Below, piece by piece: positions 32,866-40,893 of a DNA stretch of 42,278 bases. Every line of letters begins with the position of its first letter. Within the stretch, counting starts at the first letter, position 1. This stretch comes from Streptomyces niphimycinicus (GTDB lineage: Bacteria > Actinomycetota > Actinomycetes > Streptomycetales > Streptomycetaceae). The notes under the pieces are model-generated. The model searched no databases. It worked only from the letters and a program-made list of their open reading frames with translations, and was not told the origin of the DNA. The stretch lies in the NCBI RefSeq assembly GCF_018883605.1, contig NZ_JAHLEM010000105.1, positions 1 to 42,278 of the forward strand, given 5' to 3'. A program made the translations under genes and the position numbers.

Positions 32866-33528
32866 ATGGTCGACATCGCCCAGGTGACCGCTGCCCCCAG
32901 CCCCGATCTGCTGACCCCCGACAACTGCGCCGTGCTGTTCGTGGACCACCAGCCGCAGATGTTCTTCGGCACCGCCAGCGGCGACCGCACCGCGATCATC
33001 AACTCCACCCTGGGTCTGGCCAAGGCCGCCAAGGCGTTCGACGTGCCGGTCGTGCTGAGCACCGTGGCCGCCGAGTCCTTCTCCGGCCCCATCCTGCCGC
33101 AGCTCGCGGACGTCTTCCCCGGCCGGCAGATCATCGACCGCACCTCGATGAACGCCTGGGAGGACGCGGCGTTCGTCGAGGCCGTCAAGGCGACCGGTCG
33201 CGAGAAGCTCGTCATCGCCGGTCTGTGGACCGAGGTGTGCGTGGTCCTGCCGGCCCTCTCCGCCATCGCCCAGGGCTACGAGGTCTACGTGGTCGCCGAC
33301 GCGTCCGGCGGTGTCACCCCGCAGGCCCATGAGCACGCCGTCCAGCGCATGGTCCAGGGCGGTGCCGTCCCGGTCACCTGGCTCCAGGTGCTCCTGGAGT
33401 TCCAGCGCGACTGGGCCCGCACGGGGACGTACGAGGCGGCGACGAACGTGGTCAAGGAGCACGGCGGCGCCTACGGCCTCGGCCTGGTCTACGCCCAGAC
33501 CATGATCGGCGCCAACACCGCCGGCTGA
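32866..33528 (+). CDS. isochorismatase-family (YcaC-like) cysteine hydrolase
   Basis: 220 aa. The fold's catalytic Asp27 lies in LFVDHQPQMFF and the nucleophile Cys125 in AGLWTEVCVV, following REKLVIAG. IIDRTSMNAWEDAAF gives the cis-peptide/substrate region of the YcaC-type branch. Members hydrolyse amides or carbamoyl groups; the substrate is unknown for YcaC-like proteins. ATG 32866 has GAAAGG upstream. It lies 80 bp after the amidohydrolase stop on the same strand, so a two-step amide degradation is plausible. Confidence 0.9.
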   Translation: MVDIAQVTAAPSPDLLTPDNCAVLFVDHQPQMFFGTASGDRTAIINSTLGLAKAAKAFDVPVVLSTVAAESFSGPILPQLADVFPGRQIIDRTSMNAWEDAAFVEAVKATGREKLVIAGLWTEVCVVLPALSAIAQGYEVYVVADASGGVTPQAHEHAVQRMVQGGAVPVTWLQVLLEFQRDWARTGTYEAATNVVKEHGGAYGLGLVYAQTMIGANTAG

Positions 33529-33566
33529 GCAGACGTCACGGACGAGTCAGGAACAGGCAGGAAGAC

Positions 33567-34091
33567 ATGGATGCTGGACTGCTGGTCCTCCGGCTGCTGG
33601 CGGGACTCCTCATCGCCGGTCACGGAGTGCAGAAGGTGAGCTTCCACCTCGGGGGCAACGGCTTGGTGGGTGGAACGGAGGAGTTCCGGCACGACGGTTT
33701 CCGCGGCGGGCGGCTGACCGCGATCGTCGCGGGCGGCAGCCAGATCGGCGCCGGTCTGTTCCTGGCAGCCGGACTGCTCACGCCACTGGCGGCGATGGCG
33801 GCGATGGGCGTGATGACGGTCGCGGGCACGGTCAAGTGGCCCAAGGGCCTGTGGGTGCAGAACGACGGGTACGAGTATCCGCTGGTCCTCGTCGTCATCT
33901 CGGTGTCCCTGGCCCTCACCGGGCCCGGCCGGTGGTCCGTCGACCACGCGCTGGGCCTCACCCCGTGGCCGCTGTGGCTCGTCCTCGCGACGATCGTCAT
34001 CGGCCCCACGAGCGGGCTGCTCACCCGCGCGGTGCTGCACCGCACCCCCACCGCACCGGAAGGAGCTCCCCGTGCGCGGGCTGCTGACTGA
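33567..34091 (+). CDS. DoxX-family membrane protein
   Basis: 174 aa with four membrane helices (about 5-22, 50-75, 78-95, 105-150 including the last pair). LLVLRLLAGLLIAGHGVQKV is the standard DoxX opening and GGSQIGAGLFLAAGLLTPLA the second helix pair. DoxX proteins are linked to thiol and redox balance in actinobacteria, but the reaction is unclear. The gene starts 39 bp after the isochorismatase stop and its end overlaps the DUF1275 gene by 20 bp. Confidence 0.9.
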   Translation: MDAGLLVLRLLAGLLIAGHGVQKVSFHLGGNGLVGGTEEFRHDGFRGGRLTAIVAGGSQIGAGLFLAAGLLTPLAAMAAMGVMTVAGTVKWPKGLWVQNDGYEYPLVLVVISVSLALTGPGRWSVDHALGLTPWPLWLVLATIVIGPTSGLLTRAVLHRTPTAPEGAPRARAAD

Positions 34092-34812
34092 CGCGCTCCA
34101 CACGCTGGTACCGCCCCGGGACGACCGCCACGGCCCGCTGCCTCCCCTGATGCTGGCGCTGACGGTGGTCACCGGACTGGTCGACGCGGTGAGTTATCTG
34201 TCGCTCGGGCATGTCTTCGTCGCCAACATGACCGGCAACGTGGTGTTCCTCGGCTTCGCGCTGGCGGGCGCCCCGAACCTGTCCGCGTTCGCCTCCGTCG
34301 TCGCCCTGGCCGCGTTCCTCGTCGGGGCACTGGCCGGGGGGCGGCTGGGCACCCGGTTCGCCGCACACCGAGGGACTCTGCTGAAGACGGCGACGGCCGT
34401 GCAGACCGTGCTGGTCGCCGTCACGGTGGCCGTCACCGCGGTCACCGACGGCCGGGTCGGCACCGGTGTGCAGTACACGCTGATCGTGTTTCTCGGGCTC
34501 GGCATGGGCCTCCAGAACGCGGTGGCCCGACGCCTCGGCGTCCCCGACCTGACCACGACCGTCCTGACGCTGACCCTGACGGGCCTGGCCGCGGACTCCA
34601 CCCCGGCGGGCGGTGCCGCGCCCCGGCCGGGCCGCCGGATCCTGTCCGTGCTCGCCATGCTGCTCGGCGCGTTCGCCGGAACCCAACTCCTGCTCCACGG
34701 CCATCTGGTGCTCACCCTGGGCCTGGCCCTGCTGCTCCTGGCCCTGACCTCCCTGACGACGCACCGACTGTCCGGCGGCGCCCCCGCCTGGACCCGGTCG
34801 GGAGCAGCATGA
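34072..34812 (+). CDS. DUF1275 (YoaK) family membrane protein
   Basis: 246 aa. About six hydrophobic segments; the diagnostic stretch is VTGLVDAVSYLSLGHVFVAN followed by MTGNVVFLGFALAG, with GLQNAVARRLGVPDLTTTVL later. The family is widespread, of unknown transport function. GTG 34072 is supported by AAGGAG 6 nt upstream and overlaps DoxX by 20 bp; its stop overlaps the MFS start by 4 bp (ATGA). Tight packing argues that it works with the neighbouring exporter. Confidence 0.9.
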   Translation: MRGLLTDALHTLVPPRDDRHGPLPPLMLALTVVTGLVDAVSYLSLGHVFVANMTGNVVFLGFALAGAPNLSAFASVVALAAFLVGALAGGRLGTRFAAHRGTLLKTATAVQTVLVAVTVAVTAVTDGRVGTGVQYTLIVFLGLGMGLQNAVARRLGVPDLTTTVLTLTLTGLAADSTPAGGAAPRPGRRILSVLAMLLGAFAGTQLLLHGHLVLTLGLALLLLALTSLTTHRLSGGAPAWTRSGAA

Positions 34813-36416
34813 GCGACGCTGCCACCGACTCCCCGTGGGCGCCGCTCGCGGCGCGCGTCTTCCGGGCGCTGTGGATCGCCCAGTTGGTCTCCAACATCGG
34901 TAGCTGGATGCAGACGGTGGGCGCCCAGTGGCTGCTGGTCGGGGACAGCGCCGCGCTGGTGACGCTGGTGCAGACGGCCGCCAGCCTGCCGGTCGTGCTG
35001 CTGGCCCTGCCCTCCGGGGTGATAGCCGACCGCTTCGAGCGGCGCTCGGTGCTGGTGACCGCGCAGTTCGCGATGCTCGCGGTGTCGAGTGCGCTCGCCG
35101 TGCTGGCGTTCCTGGACGCCCTGTCACCGACGGTACTGCTGCTCCTGACCTTCCTGCTGGGCTGCGGGACCGCGCTGATGGGCCCGGCCTGGCAGGCCAT
35201 CCAGCCCGAGCTGGTGGGGCGGGAACGGCTCGGTCAGGCGGCGGCGCTGGGCGCGGTGAACATGAACCTGGCCCGTGCCGTCGGCCCGGCGCTCGGCGGG
35301 GCGGTGGTCGCGGCGGCGGGCGCGGGCTGGGTCTTCGCCTTCAACGCGGCGTCCTATCTGGGCGTCGCGGCGGTCCTGCTGCTGTGGCGGCGCCCCGCCG
35401 CGGCGGCCGCCCCGCCCGCCCGGAACGAAGGGCTGCTGGCCGCCCTGTACGCCGGCCGCCGCTACGTCTGGAACGCGCCCGGCGTCCGCCGCGTTCTGCT
35501 CCGCACGCTCCTGTTCATCCCCGGCGGTGCCGCGCTGTGGGCCCTGCTGCCGCTGGCCGCGAGCCGCTCCCTGGGCCTCGGCTCGGGTGGCTACGGACTG
35601 CTGCTCGCGGCGGTGGGGGCCGGCGCGGTGGGCGGGGCCTTCCTGCTGCCCCGCGCCCGTCGCCTGCTCGGCGCCAACGGCATCCTCGCCGGCGGCGCCC
35701 TGGTGTTCGCCGGGGTGCTCGCGGTGCTGGCCACGGTCCATGTGCCGGGGCTGGTCGCGCTCGCTCTGCTGCCCGCGGGCCTCGCCTGGATCGCCGTTCT
35801 GTCCACGCTCAACGCGGCCGTGCAGACGCGGCTCCCGGGCTGGGTCAGGGCGCGCGGGCTCGCCGTGTACCTGCTGGTCTTCCAGGGCGGGCAGGCGCTG
35901 GCGGCGCCCCTGTGGGGTGCGGTGGCCGACTGGCTCGGGCTGAGCACCTGTCTGCTGATCGCCGGCGGCGCCATGCTGCTCAGTGCGGCCAGCGTACGGC
36001 GGTGGCCGCTGCACGAGGCCGAGGGCATCAACCCCACGCCGTCGGACCACTGGCCCGCGCCTCCCCTCGTGTTCGAGCCGGGGGAGGCCGACGGCCCGGT
36101 CCTGGTCTCCGTCGTCTACCGGGTCCCGGCGGAGCGACGGGCCGAGTTCAGGGACCGGATGCGCCGCGTGGCCCGCTCCCGGCGCCGTACCGGAGCCCTG
36201 TCCTGGGGCCTCTACCAGGACGGCCACGACCCGGAGCGCTTCGTCGAGAACTACCTCGTCTCCTCCTGGGCGGAGCACCACGCCCAGCACCACGTCCGGC
36301 TGACGGCCACCGACCGCCGGTTCGAGGAGGAGGCCCGAGCGCTGCTCACCCCGGGCACCGCGCCCGAGGTGACGCACGCCTTCGACACCTCGGCGGGACC
36401 GGCGATACCGCCCTGA
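34809..36416 (+). CDS. MFS transporter (EntS-like) with C-terminal ABM-like domain
   Basis: 535 aa. Residues 15-400 are a 12-helix major facilitator of the EntS/MFS_3 type (WIAQLVSNIGSWMQTVGAQW; motif A-like loop SGVIADRFERR at about 75). From about 430 the sequence LVSVVYRVPAERRAEFRDRM, RRTGALSWGLYQDGHDPERF and ENYLVSSWAEHHAQHHVRLT is a ferredoxin-like antibiotic-biosynthesis-monooxygenase (ABM) domain. This fusion is known in the group; whether the domain is catalytic or binds cargo is not known. It is the last gene of the operon and precedes a strong terminator. Confidence 0.9.
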   Translation: MSDAATDSPWAPLAARVFRALWIAQLVSNIGSWMQTVGAQWLLVGDSAALVTLVQTAASLPVVLLALPSGVIADRFERRSVLVTAQFAMLAVSSALAVLAFLDALSPTVLLLLTFLLGCGTALMGPAWQAIQPELVGRERLGQAAALGAVNMNLARAVGPALGGAVVAAAGAGWVFAFNAASYLGVAAVLLLWRRPAAAAAPPARNEGLLAALYAGRRYVWNAPGVRRVLLRTLLFIPGGAALWALLPLAASRSLGLGSGGYGLLLAAVGAGAVGGAFLLPRARRLLGANGILAGGALVFAGVLAVLATVHVPGLVALALLPAGLAWIAVLSTLNAAVQTRLPGWVRARGLAVYLLVFQGGQALAAPLWGAVADWLGLSTCLLIAGGAMLLSAASVRRWPLHEAEGINPTPSDHWPAPPLVFEPGEADGPVLVSVVYRVPAERRAEFRDRMRRVARSRRRTGALSWGLYQDGHDPERFVENYLVSSWAEHHAQHHVRLTATDRRFEEEARALLTPGTAPEVTHAFDTSAGPAIPP

Positions 36417-36594
36417 GCCTCAAGGGCGGGCAAATGTTGCGGAGGTTGGCCCGCGCCAGGCGGACCATGCGGCCGACTCCGCCGCTCAGCACCGCCCGGC
36501 TCGCGCAGAGCGCGGGGGACGGCCAGGGCGGGGACGCGCCGGGCCTCGGCGCGCGTTCGCCCGGCACGCGCCGAGCTGGAAGGTGATGGTGGTA

Positions 36595-36621
36595 CGGCCG
36601 CCAGGGAACCCCTGGCGGCCG
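36595..36621. terminator. strong terminator hairpin between convergent genes
   Basis: CGGCCGCCAGGG (36595-36606) and CCCTGGCGGCCG (36610-36621) form a perfect 12-bp stem with loop AAC. It lies between the MFS stop (36416) and the flavin reductase stop (36696), and can serve both. The remaining 36417-36594 shows no gene. Confidence 0.85.
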
Positions 36622-36695
36622 AACGCGGCGCTGTTGCGCCACATCACCCGCACGCTTCTCGGTCGAACCGGAGAACGTGAACGCGCGCGTTCTTC

Positions 36696-37343
36696 TCAGT
36701 CGAACCGCAGGTCGGACAGGTGCCGTTCGAGAGCGCTGATCTCATCCCCGGGCTCCGGCTCGGCCGGGCGGGCGGCCATCAGGGCGGCCAGTTCGCCGCC
36801 CGCGCGGCGGATGCGCGTGGGCAGGCCCTCGGCGTACTCGCCGCCGCCGGTCCCCCAGTCCTCGGACGCCGCGTACACGCCGGTCGGTACGACGACGGCG
36901 CGCAGGTAGGCGAAGAGCGGGCGCAGCGCGTGTTCCAGGACCAGGGAGTGCCGGGCCGTACCGCCCGTCGCGGCGACGAGGACCGGCCTGCCGGTGAGGG
37001 CGCCGGGGTCGATCAGGTCGAAGAACGACTTGAACAACCCGCTGTAGGAGGCGCTGAACACGGGGGTCACGGCGATCAGGCCGTCGGCGCCCGTCATCGC
37101 GTCGATGGCGGCGGCCAGTGGGGGCGGCGGGAAACCGGTGACGAGTTGGTTGGCGATGGCGACAGCCAGCTCGCGCAGCTCGACGACGCGGCTCTCCACC
37201 TCGTACCCCCGCGGCCCGAGTTCGCCGTGGACCGCCTCGGCGAGCCGGTCCGCGAGTAGGCGGGTGGAGGACGGGGTGCTCAGCCCGGCCGACACGGCGA
37301 CGAGCCTCACCGGGCGACCTCCGGCTGTGGCGGTGAGACTCAT
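36696..37343 (-). CDS. NADPH-dependent FMN reductase (CE1759/MsuE-like)
   Basis: 215 aa flavodoxin-fold reductase. LVAVSAGLSTPSSTRLLADR is the FMN phosphate loop (S-T-PSSTR) at residues 15-30. GLIAVTPVFSASYSGLFKSF FDLID is the flavin-ring segment of the SsuE/MsuE group, and VLVAATGGTARHSLVLEHAL RPLFAYL the dimer side. It supplies reduced FMN to a two-component monooxygenase. Its start overlaps the stop of the luciferase-like monooxygenase gene by 4 bp, which fixes the partnership. Confidence 0.9.
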   Translation of the reverse strand: MSLTATAGGRPVRLVAVSAGLSTPSSTRLLADRLAEAVHGELGPRGYEVESRVVELRELAVAIANQLVTGFPPPPLAAAIDAMTGADGLIAVTPVFSASYSGLFKSFFDLIDPGALTGRPVLVAATGGTARHSLVLEHALRPLFAYLRAVVVPTGVYAASEDWGTGGGEYAEGLPTRIRRAGGELAALMAARPAEPEPGDEISALERHLSDLRFD

Positions 37344-38428
37344 ACGGCGGCCTCCTGCCGTGCGGCGGCGAGCAGGGCCGCGTGAGTGGGTGCCTCGGGC
37401 ACGTCCGCCGGCCGCCTGGCCGCGAACTCCTTGCGCAGGACGGGTACGACCGCTTCGCCCAGGATGTCGATCTGCTCCAGCACCGACTTCAGCGGCAGCC
37501 CGGCGTGGTCCATCAGGAACAGTTGCCGCTGGTAGTCGCCGACCGTCTCGCGGAAGGTCAGCGTCCGCTCGATGACCTGCTGGGGGGAGCCCACGGTCAG
37601 CGGGGTCTGCTCGGTGAAGTCCTCCAGGGACGGCCCGTGCCCGTAGACGGGCGCGTTGTCGAAGTAGGGGCGGAACTCCCGTATCGCGTCCTGGGAGTTC
37701 TTCCGCATGAACACCTGGCCGCCGAGCCCGACGATCGCCTCCTGGGGCAGGCCGTGGCCGTGGAAGGCGTACCGCCGCCGGTACAACTGGACCATGCGCC
37801 GGGTGTGGTCGGCCGGCCAGAAGATGTTATTGTGGAAGAAGCCGTCACCGTAAAAGGCCGCCTGTTCGGCTATCTCCGGGGACCGGATCGAACCGTGCCA
37901 GACGAACGGCGGCACGCCGTCCAGCGGACGGGGTGTGGCGGTGAACCCCTGGAGCGGGGTGCGGAACGTCCCCTCCCAGTCGACGACGTCCTCGCGCCAC
38001 AGGCGGCGCAGCAGCGCGTAGTTCTCCTTGGCGAGGTCGAGGCCCCGCCGGATGTCCTGCCCGAACCACGGGTAGACGGGCCCGGTGTTGCCGCGGCCCA
38101 GCATCAGGTCCACCCGGCCGTCGGCCAGGTGCTGGAGCATCGCGTAGTCCTCGGCGATCTTCACCGGGTCGTTGGTGGTGATCAGAGTCGTGGCGGTGGA
38201 CAGGATCAGCTTCTCGGTGCGGGCGGCGATGTGACCGAGCATCGTGGTCGGCGAGGAGGGCACGAACGGCGGGTTGTGGTGCTCGCCGGTCGCGAAGACG
38301 TCGAGGCCGGCCTCCTCCGCCTTGAGCGCGATGGCGACCATCGCCTTGATGCGCTCGTGCTCCGAGGGAGTACGTCCCGTGGTCGGGTCGGTCGTCACAT
38401 CACCGACCGTGAAGATGCCGAATTGCAT
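37340..38428 (-). CDS. FMN-dependent luciferase-like monooxygenase (CE1758-like)
   Basis: 362 aa, the TIM-barrel flavin monooxygenase fold of bacterial luciferase and alkanesulfonate monooxygenases. MQFGIFTVGDVTTDPTTGRT begins strand 1; AEEAGLDVFATGEHHNPPFV contains the typical GEHH. LILSTATTLITTNDPVKIAE DYAMLQHLADGRVDLMLGRG is the family signature. It uses reduced FMN from the overlapping reductase to oxygenate an unknown substrate. ATG 38428 has a purine-rich GAAGAAGAG upstream. Confidence 0.92.
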   Translation of the reverse strand: MQFGIFTVGDVTTDPTTGRTPSEHERIKAMVAIALKAEEAGLDVFATGEHHNPPFVPSSPTTMLGHIAARTEKLILSTATTLITTNDPVKIAEDYAMLQHLADGRVDLMLGRGNTGPVYPWFGQDIRRGLDLAKENYALLRRLWREDVVDWEGTFRTPLQGFTATPRPLDGVPPFVWHGSIRSPEIAEQAAFYGDGFFHNNIFWPADHTRRMVQLYRRRYAFHGHGLPQEAIVGLGGQVFMRKNSQDAIREFRPYFDNAPVYGHGPSLEDFTEQTPLTVGSPQQVIERTLTFRETVGDYQRQLFLMDHAGLPLKSVLEQIDILGEAVVPVLRKEFAARRPADVPEAPTHAALLAAARQEAAV

Positions 38429-38628
38429 GAGTTTCTCTTCTTCCGGCGAGTTGCGTCGCGCATGCGTGGGATGCGCCGAACGCTAGCGGCCGCCCGCCCG
38501 GCCGCCATGACCGTGCGCGCACCGGAACGAACCCTCCAGTGCCCTGCCCCTGGGCCTGGCGCTCCGCGGCGCGACGCCGTGCGCCAGGAGGCATGTGGCC
38601 GGGCCGGGCGTTGCCTACGGTCGGGGCC

Positions 38629-39217
38629 ATGGCATCTCGTACGGTTCTTGCCGCGGCCGTGGTGGGTACCACCGCACTCGCCAGCGGCGCGGTCCGCGTC
38701 CTCGCGACGCTTCCCGCGCCGCCCTCGGGCGCCCGGACCCCCGTGCTCGGGTCGTCCTTCCTCGGCGGCATCGTCCAAGGCCACGAACACACGCTCTGCT
38801 TCCTCTACGCCACCGGCACCGACACCCTCACCGGCGTCTGGCGGCTGCGTCCCGGCGGCAGCCCGGAGCGCATCGCGGCACTGCCCGCCGACGCGCTGCC
38901 CAACGGTCGTCCCGGTCCGCCACGACGGCGCCCCGGGCGCGATCCGCACCGTCGCGACGGGTCTGACCGGTGTCGACGACTTCGCGTTCACGGGTCACGG
39001 CGACCAGCTCCTCGCGGCCCTCAACGCCGGCAGCGAGGTGGCCCTGGTGTCCGGGAACGGCGGCCACACCGTCGTCCTCGACCACACCGACGGATTACAG
39101 AACCCCGCCTCCGTCGCCGTCCGCGGCGGCACGGTGTACGTGGCCGACGCCGCCTGCCTCACCCAGCGGGACCCGAACCTCCTCACCGCCCGCCTCCACC
39201 GCCCGTTGTCCCGCTGA
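38629..39217 (+). pseudogene. secreted SMP-30/gluconolactonase-like beta-propeller, frameshifted
   Basis: From ATG 38629 the frame reads MASRTVLAAAVVGTTALASG (signal peptide), then SSFLGGIVQGHEHTLCFLYA and RPGGSPERIAALPADALPNG up to about 38905. It then becomes RPGPPRRRP. One frame over, VPVRHDGAPGAIRTVATGLT, GVDDFAFTGHGDQLLAALNA and TDGLQNPASVAVRGGTVYVA DAA lead to a stop at 39217. The two halves belong to one propeller family, but together give only about 195 aa where 300 or more are usual. So there is probably a deletion at the LPNG junction as well as a frameshift. Confidence 0.68.
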
Positions 39218-39257
39218 CCCGACCGAAGACGCGCCGACAGACACTCCTGGAAACAGC

Positions 39258-39292
39258 GTGGGCGCGGGGACGGAAACCGTCCCCGCGCCCAC
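39258..39292. terminator. very strong terminator hairpin
   Basis: GTGGGCGCGGGGACGG (39258-39273) and its exact complement (39277-39292) form a perfect 16-bp stem with loop AAA. It separates the propeller pseudogene from the converging cydC gene and can stop transcription in both directions. Confidence 0.9.
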
Positions 39293-39384
39293 ACGCGTCC
39301 GCTGCGTCGCCGCTCCGTCAGACGCCCTCGGATACGGGGATCACCGCATCGCGCCCTCCGCCTCGTCACCCATCGCCTCGTCGG

Positions 39385-40893
39385 TCATACGCGCTCCATC
39401 GTCCCTCGGGCCATCAGTTCGATCCGGCCGTCAACCGGAAAGGGGAGGAGGTCGTGGTCACGGTCGGGCAATGCGATCACGAAAGCGGTGGCGGGAAGCG
39501 CGGAGCGGACGGCGCCCAGGACGCGGCGGGCGGTGGCCCGGTCGAGTCCGGCGGTCGGCTCGTCCAGCAGCAGGACCGGCGGGTCGCGCAGCACGGCTCG
39601 CGCGAGGGCGAGCCGGCGGCGCTGGCCCTGGGAGAGCCTGCTGCCGTTCGTACCCACCGCGAAGTCCGGTGGGATGTCGTCCAGGTCGACCAGGCCCAGC
39701 ACCTCGGTGAGCCGTTCCGGGTCCGCGTCCGGGGCGGCCAGCCGCAGGTTCTCGGCGACGGTCGCGTCGGCGAGCCAGTCCTCGGCCTCGACCAGGGTCC
39801 GGGCCTGCGGGGTCGCGCGGCCCGCCAGTTGGGCCAACAGCGTGCTCTTTCCACTGCCGTTGGGGCCGGTCACCAGGGTGGTGGTGCCCGGCTCGGCGTC
39901 GAGGGTCACCGGTGTCTCCCCCGCCGACAGGTCATGGACGGCGTCCAGCGGGGCCAGCCGCTCCGCCGCGGCGCGCGCCCGGCCGTACGCCGGCAGCACC
40001 CTCGGCAGTTGCTCGACGAGCTCGTATCCGGCGGCGATCAGCAGGACCTCACCGATCGCGGCGGACACGGACTGCGCCGTCGCCGCGAGGTCCAGGGCGA
40101 GGAGCAGGACGAGACACTGGCCGAGCGCGCCCAGCAGCCGGAGGGCCGACCGGCCGGCGCGCAGGGCCCGTCGGGCGTCCTCGTCGGCACGATGGGCGCG
40201 CTCCAGCGCCTCCGCGATCCGGACCCGGGCCGGCGTCACCGCGTCGAGGCAGATCAGTTCGGGCAACGCGTCCCGTGCGCCGAGGAGTTCGGTCCGTACG
40301 ACGGCCCGCTCCAGCGCCGACCGCCGTACCGCGTCCTCCGCGCGTCGGTGCGCCGCCACGGCGGTCGCGGCGGCGAGCAGGAACACCAGCAGTTCCGCCG
40401 CACCCAGCCATGTGTCGGCGTGCCACAGCAGCCCGGTCACGACCGCCGCCGTCACCGTCGTACTCGCCACAGGGGCCAGGACGTCGGTGTGGAGCGCGCC
40501 GACAGTCGTGACGTCGTCGGTGAGCCGGCTCAGCAGGGCTCCGTCCCGCAGCGCGCGCAGCTCCCGCGTCGGCAGGGCCGCGCCGCCGCGCACCAGCCGG
40601 GCCCGGAGCGCCACCGTGGCGTTGAGCAGGACACGGTGACTGACCAGGCGCTCCGCGTAGCGCAGCCCGGTGCGCGACAGGGCGAGGACGCGTACGGCGG
40701 CGGACGGATACATCCACGACCACGTGGTGTCGGCCCGTACCGTCACCAGGGCGCACGCCGTGAGGAACCAGCCGGACACCCCGAGCAGGGTGGCGGCGGA
40801 CAGTTCGGCCGCCCCGGCGAGGAGCAGGCCGTACAGCAGATCGCGCCGTCGGGCCGCCGACGTCAGCAGCCGCAGCGGTCGTGCCGGGGTCAT
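39385..40893 (-). CDS. cydC: CydC, thiol reductant ABC exporter subunit
   Basis: 502 aa. Six membrane helices in 1-320, then the nucleotide-binding domain: Walker A GPNGSGKST (about 345), a shortened Q-loop region, signature LSQGQRRR, Walker B PVLLLDEPT and D-loop AGLD. The switch (H-loop) histidine seems absent: after strand 8 it reads FVIALPDRDHD where CydD has LLATHSPAF. CydDC exports cysteine/glutathione to the cell exterior and is needed to assemble cytochrome bd oxidase. ATG 40893 overlaps the cydD stop by 4 bp. The cydAB genes are not in the window and would be expected beyond the right edge. Confidence 0.88.
   Translation of the reverse strand: MTPARPLRLLTSAARRRDLLYGLLLAGAAELSAATLLGVSGWFLTACALVTVRADTTWSWMYPSAAVRVLALSRTGLRYAERLVSHRVLLNATVALRARLVRGGAALPTRELRALRDGALLSRLTDDVTTVGALHTDVLAPVASTTVTAAVVTGLLWHADTWLGAAELLVFLLAAATAVAAHRRAEDAVRRSALERAVVRTELLGARDALPELICLDAVTPARVRIAEALERAHRADEDARRALRAGRSALRLLGALGQCLVLLLALDLAATAQSVSAAIGEVLLIAAGYELVEQLPRVLPAYGRARAAAERLAPLDAVHDLSAGETPVTLDAEPGTTTLVTGPNGSGKSTLLAQLAGRATPQARTLVEAEDWLADATVAENLRLAAPDADPERLTEVLGLVDLDDIPPDFAVGTNGSRLSQGQRRRLALARAVLRDPPVLLLDEPTAGLDRATARRVLGAVRSALPATAFVIALPDRDHDLLPFPVDGRIELMARGTMERV

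Noticed and set aside
34021..35127. Minus-strand 368-codon frame over DUF1275/MFS
   Set aside because: Gln/Arg/Ala-rich shadow of two well-supported membrane protein genes.
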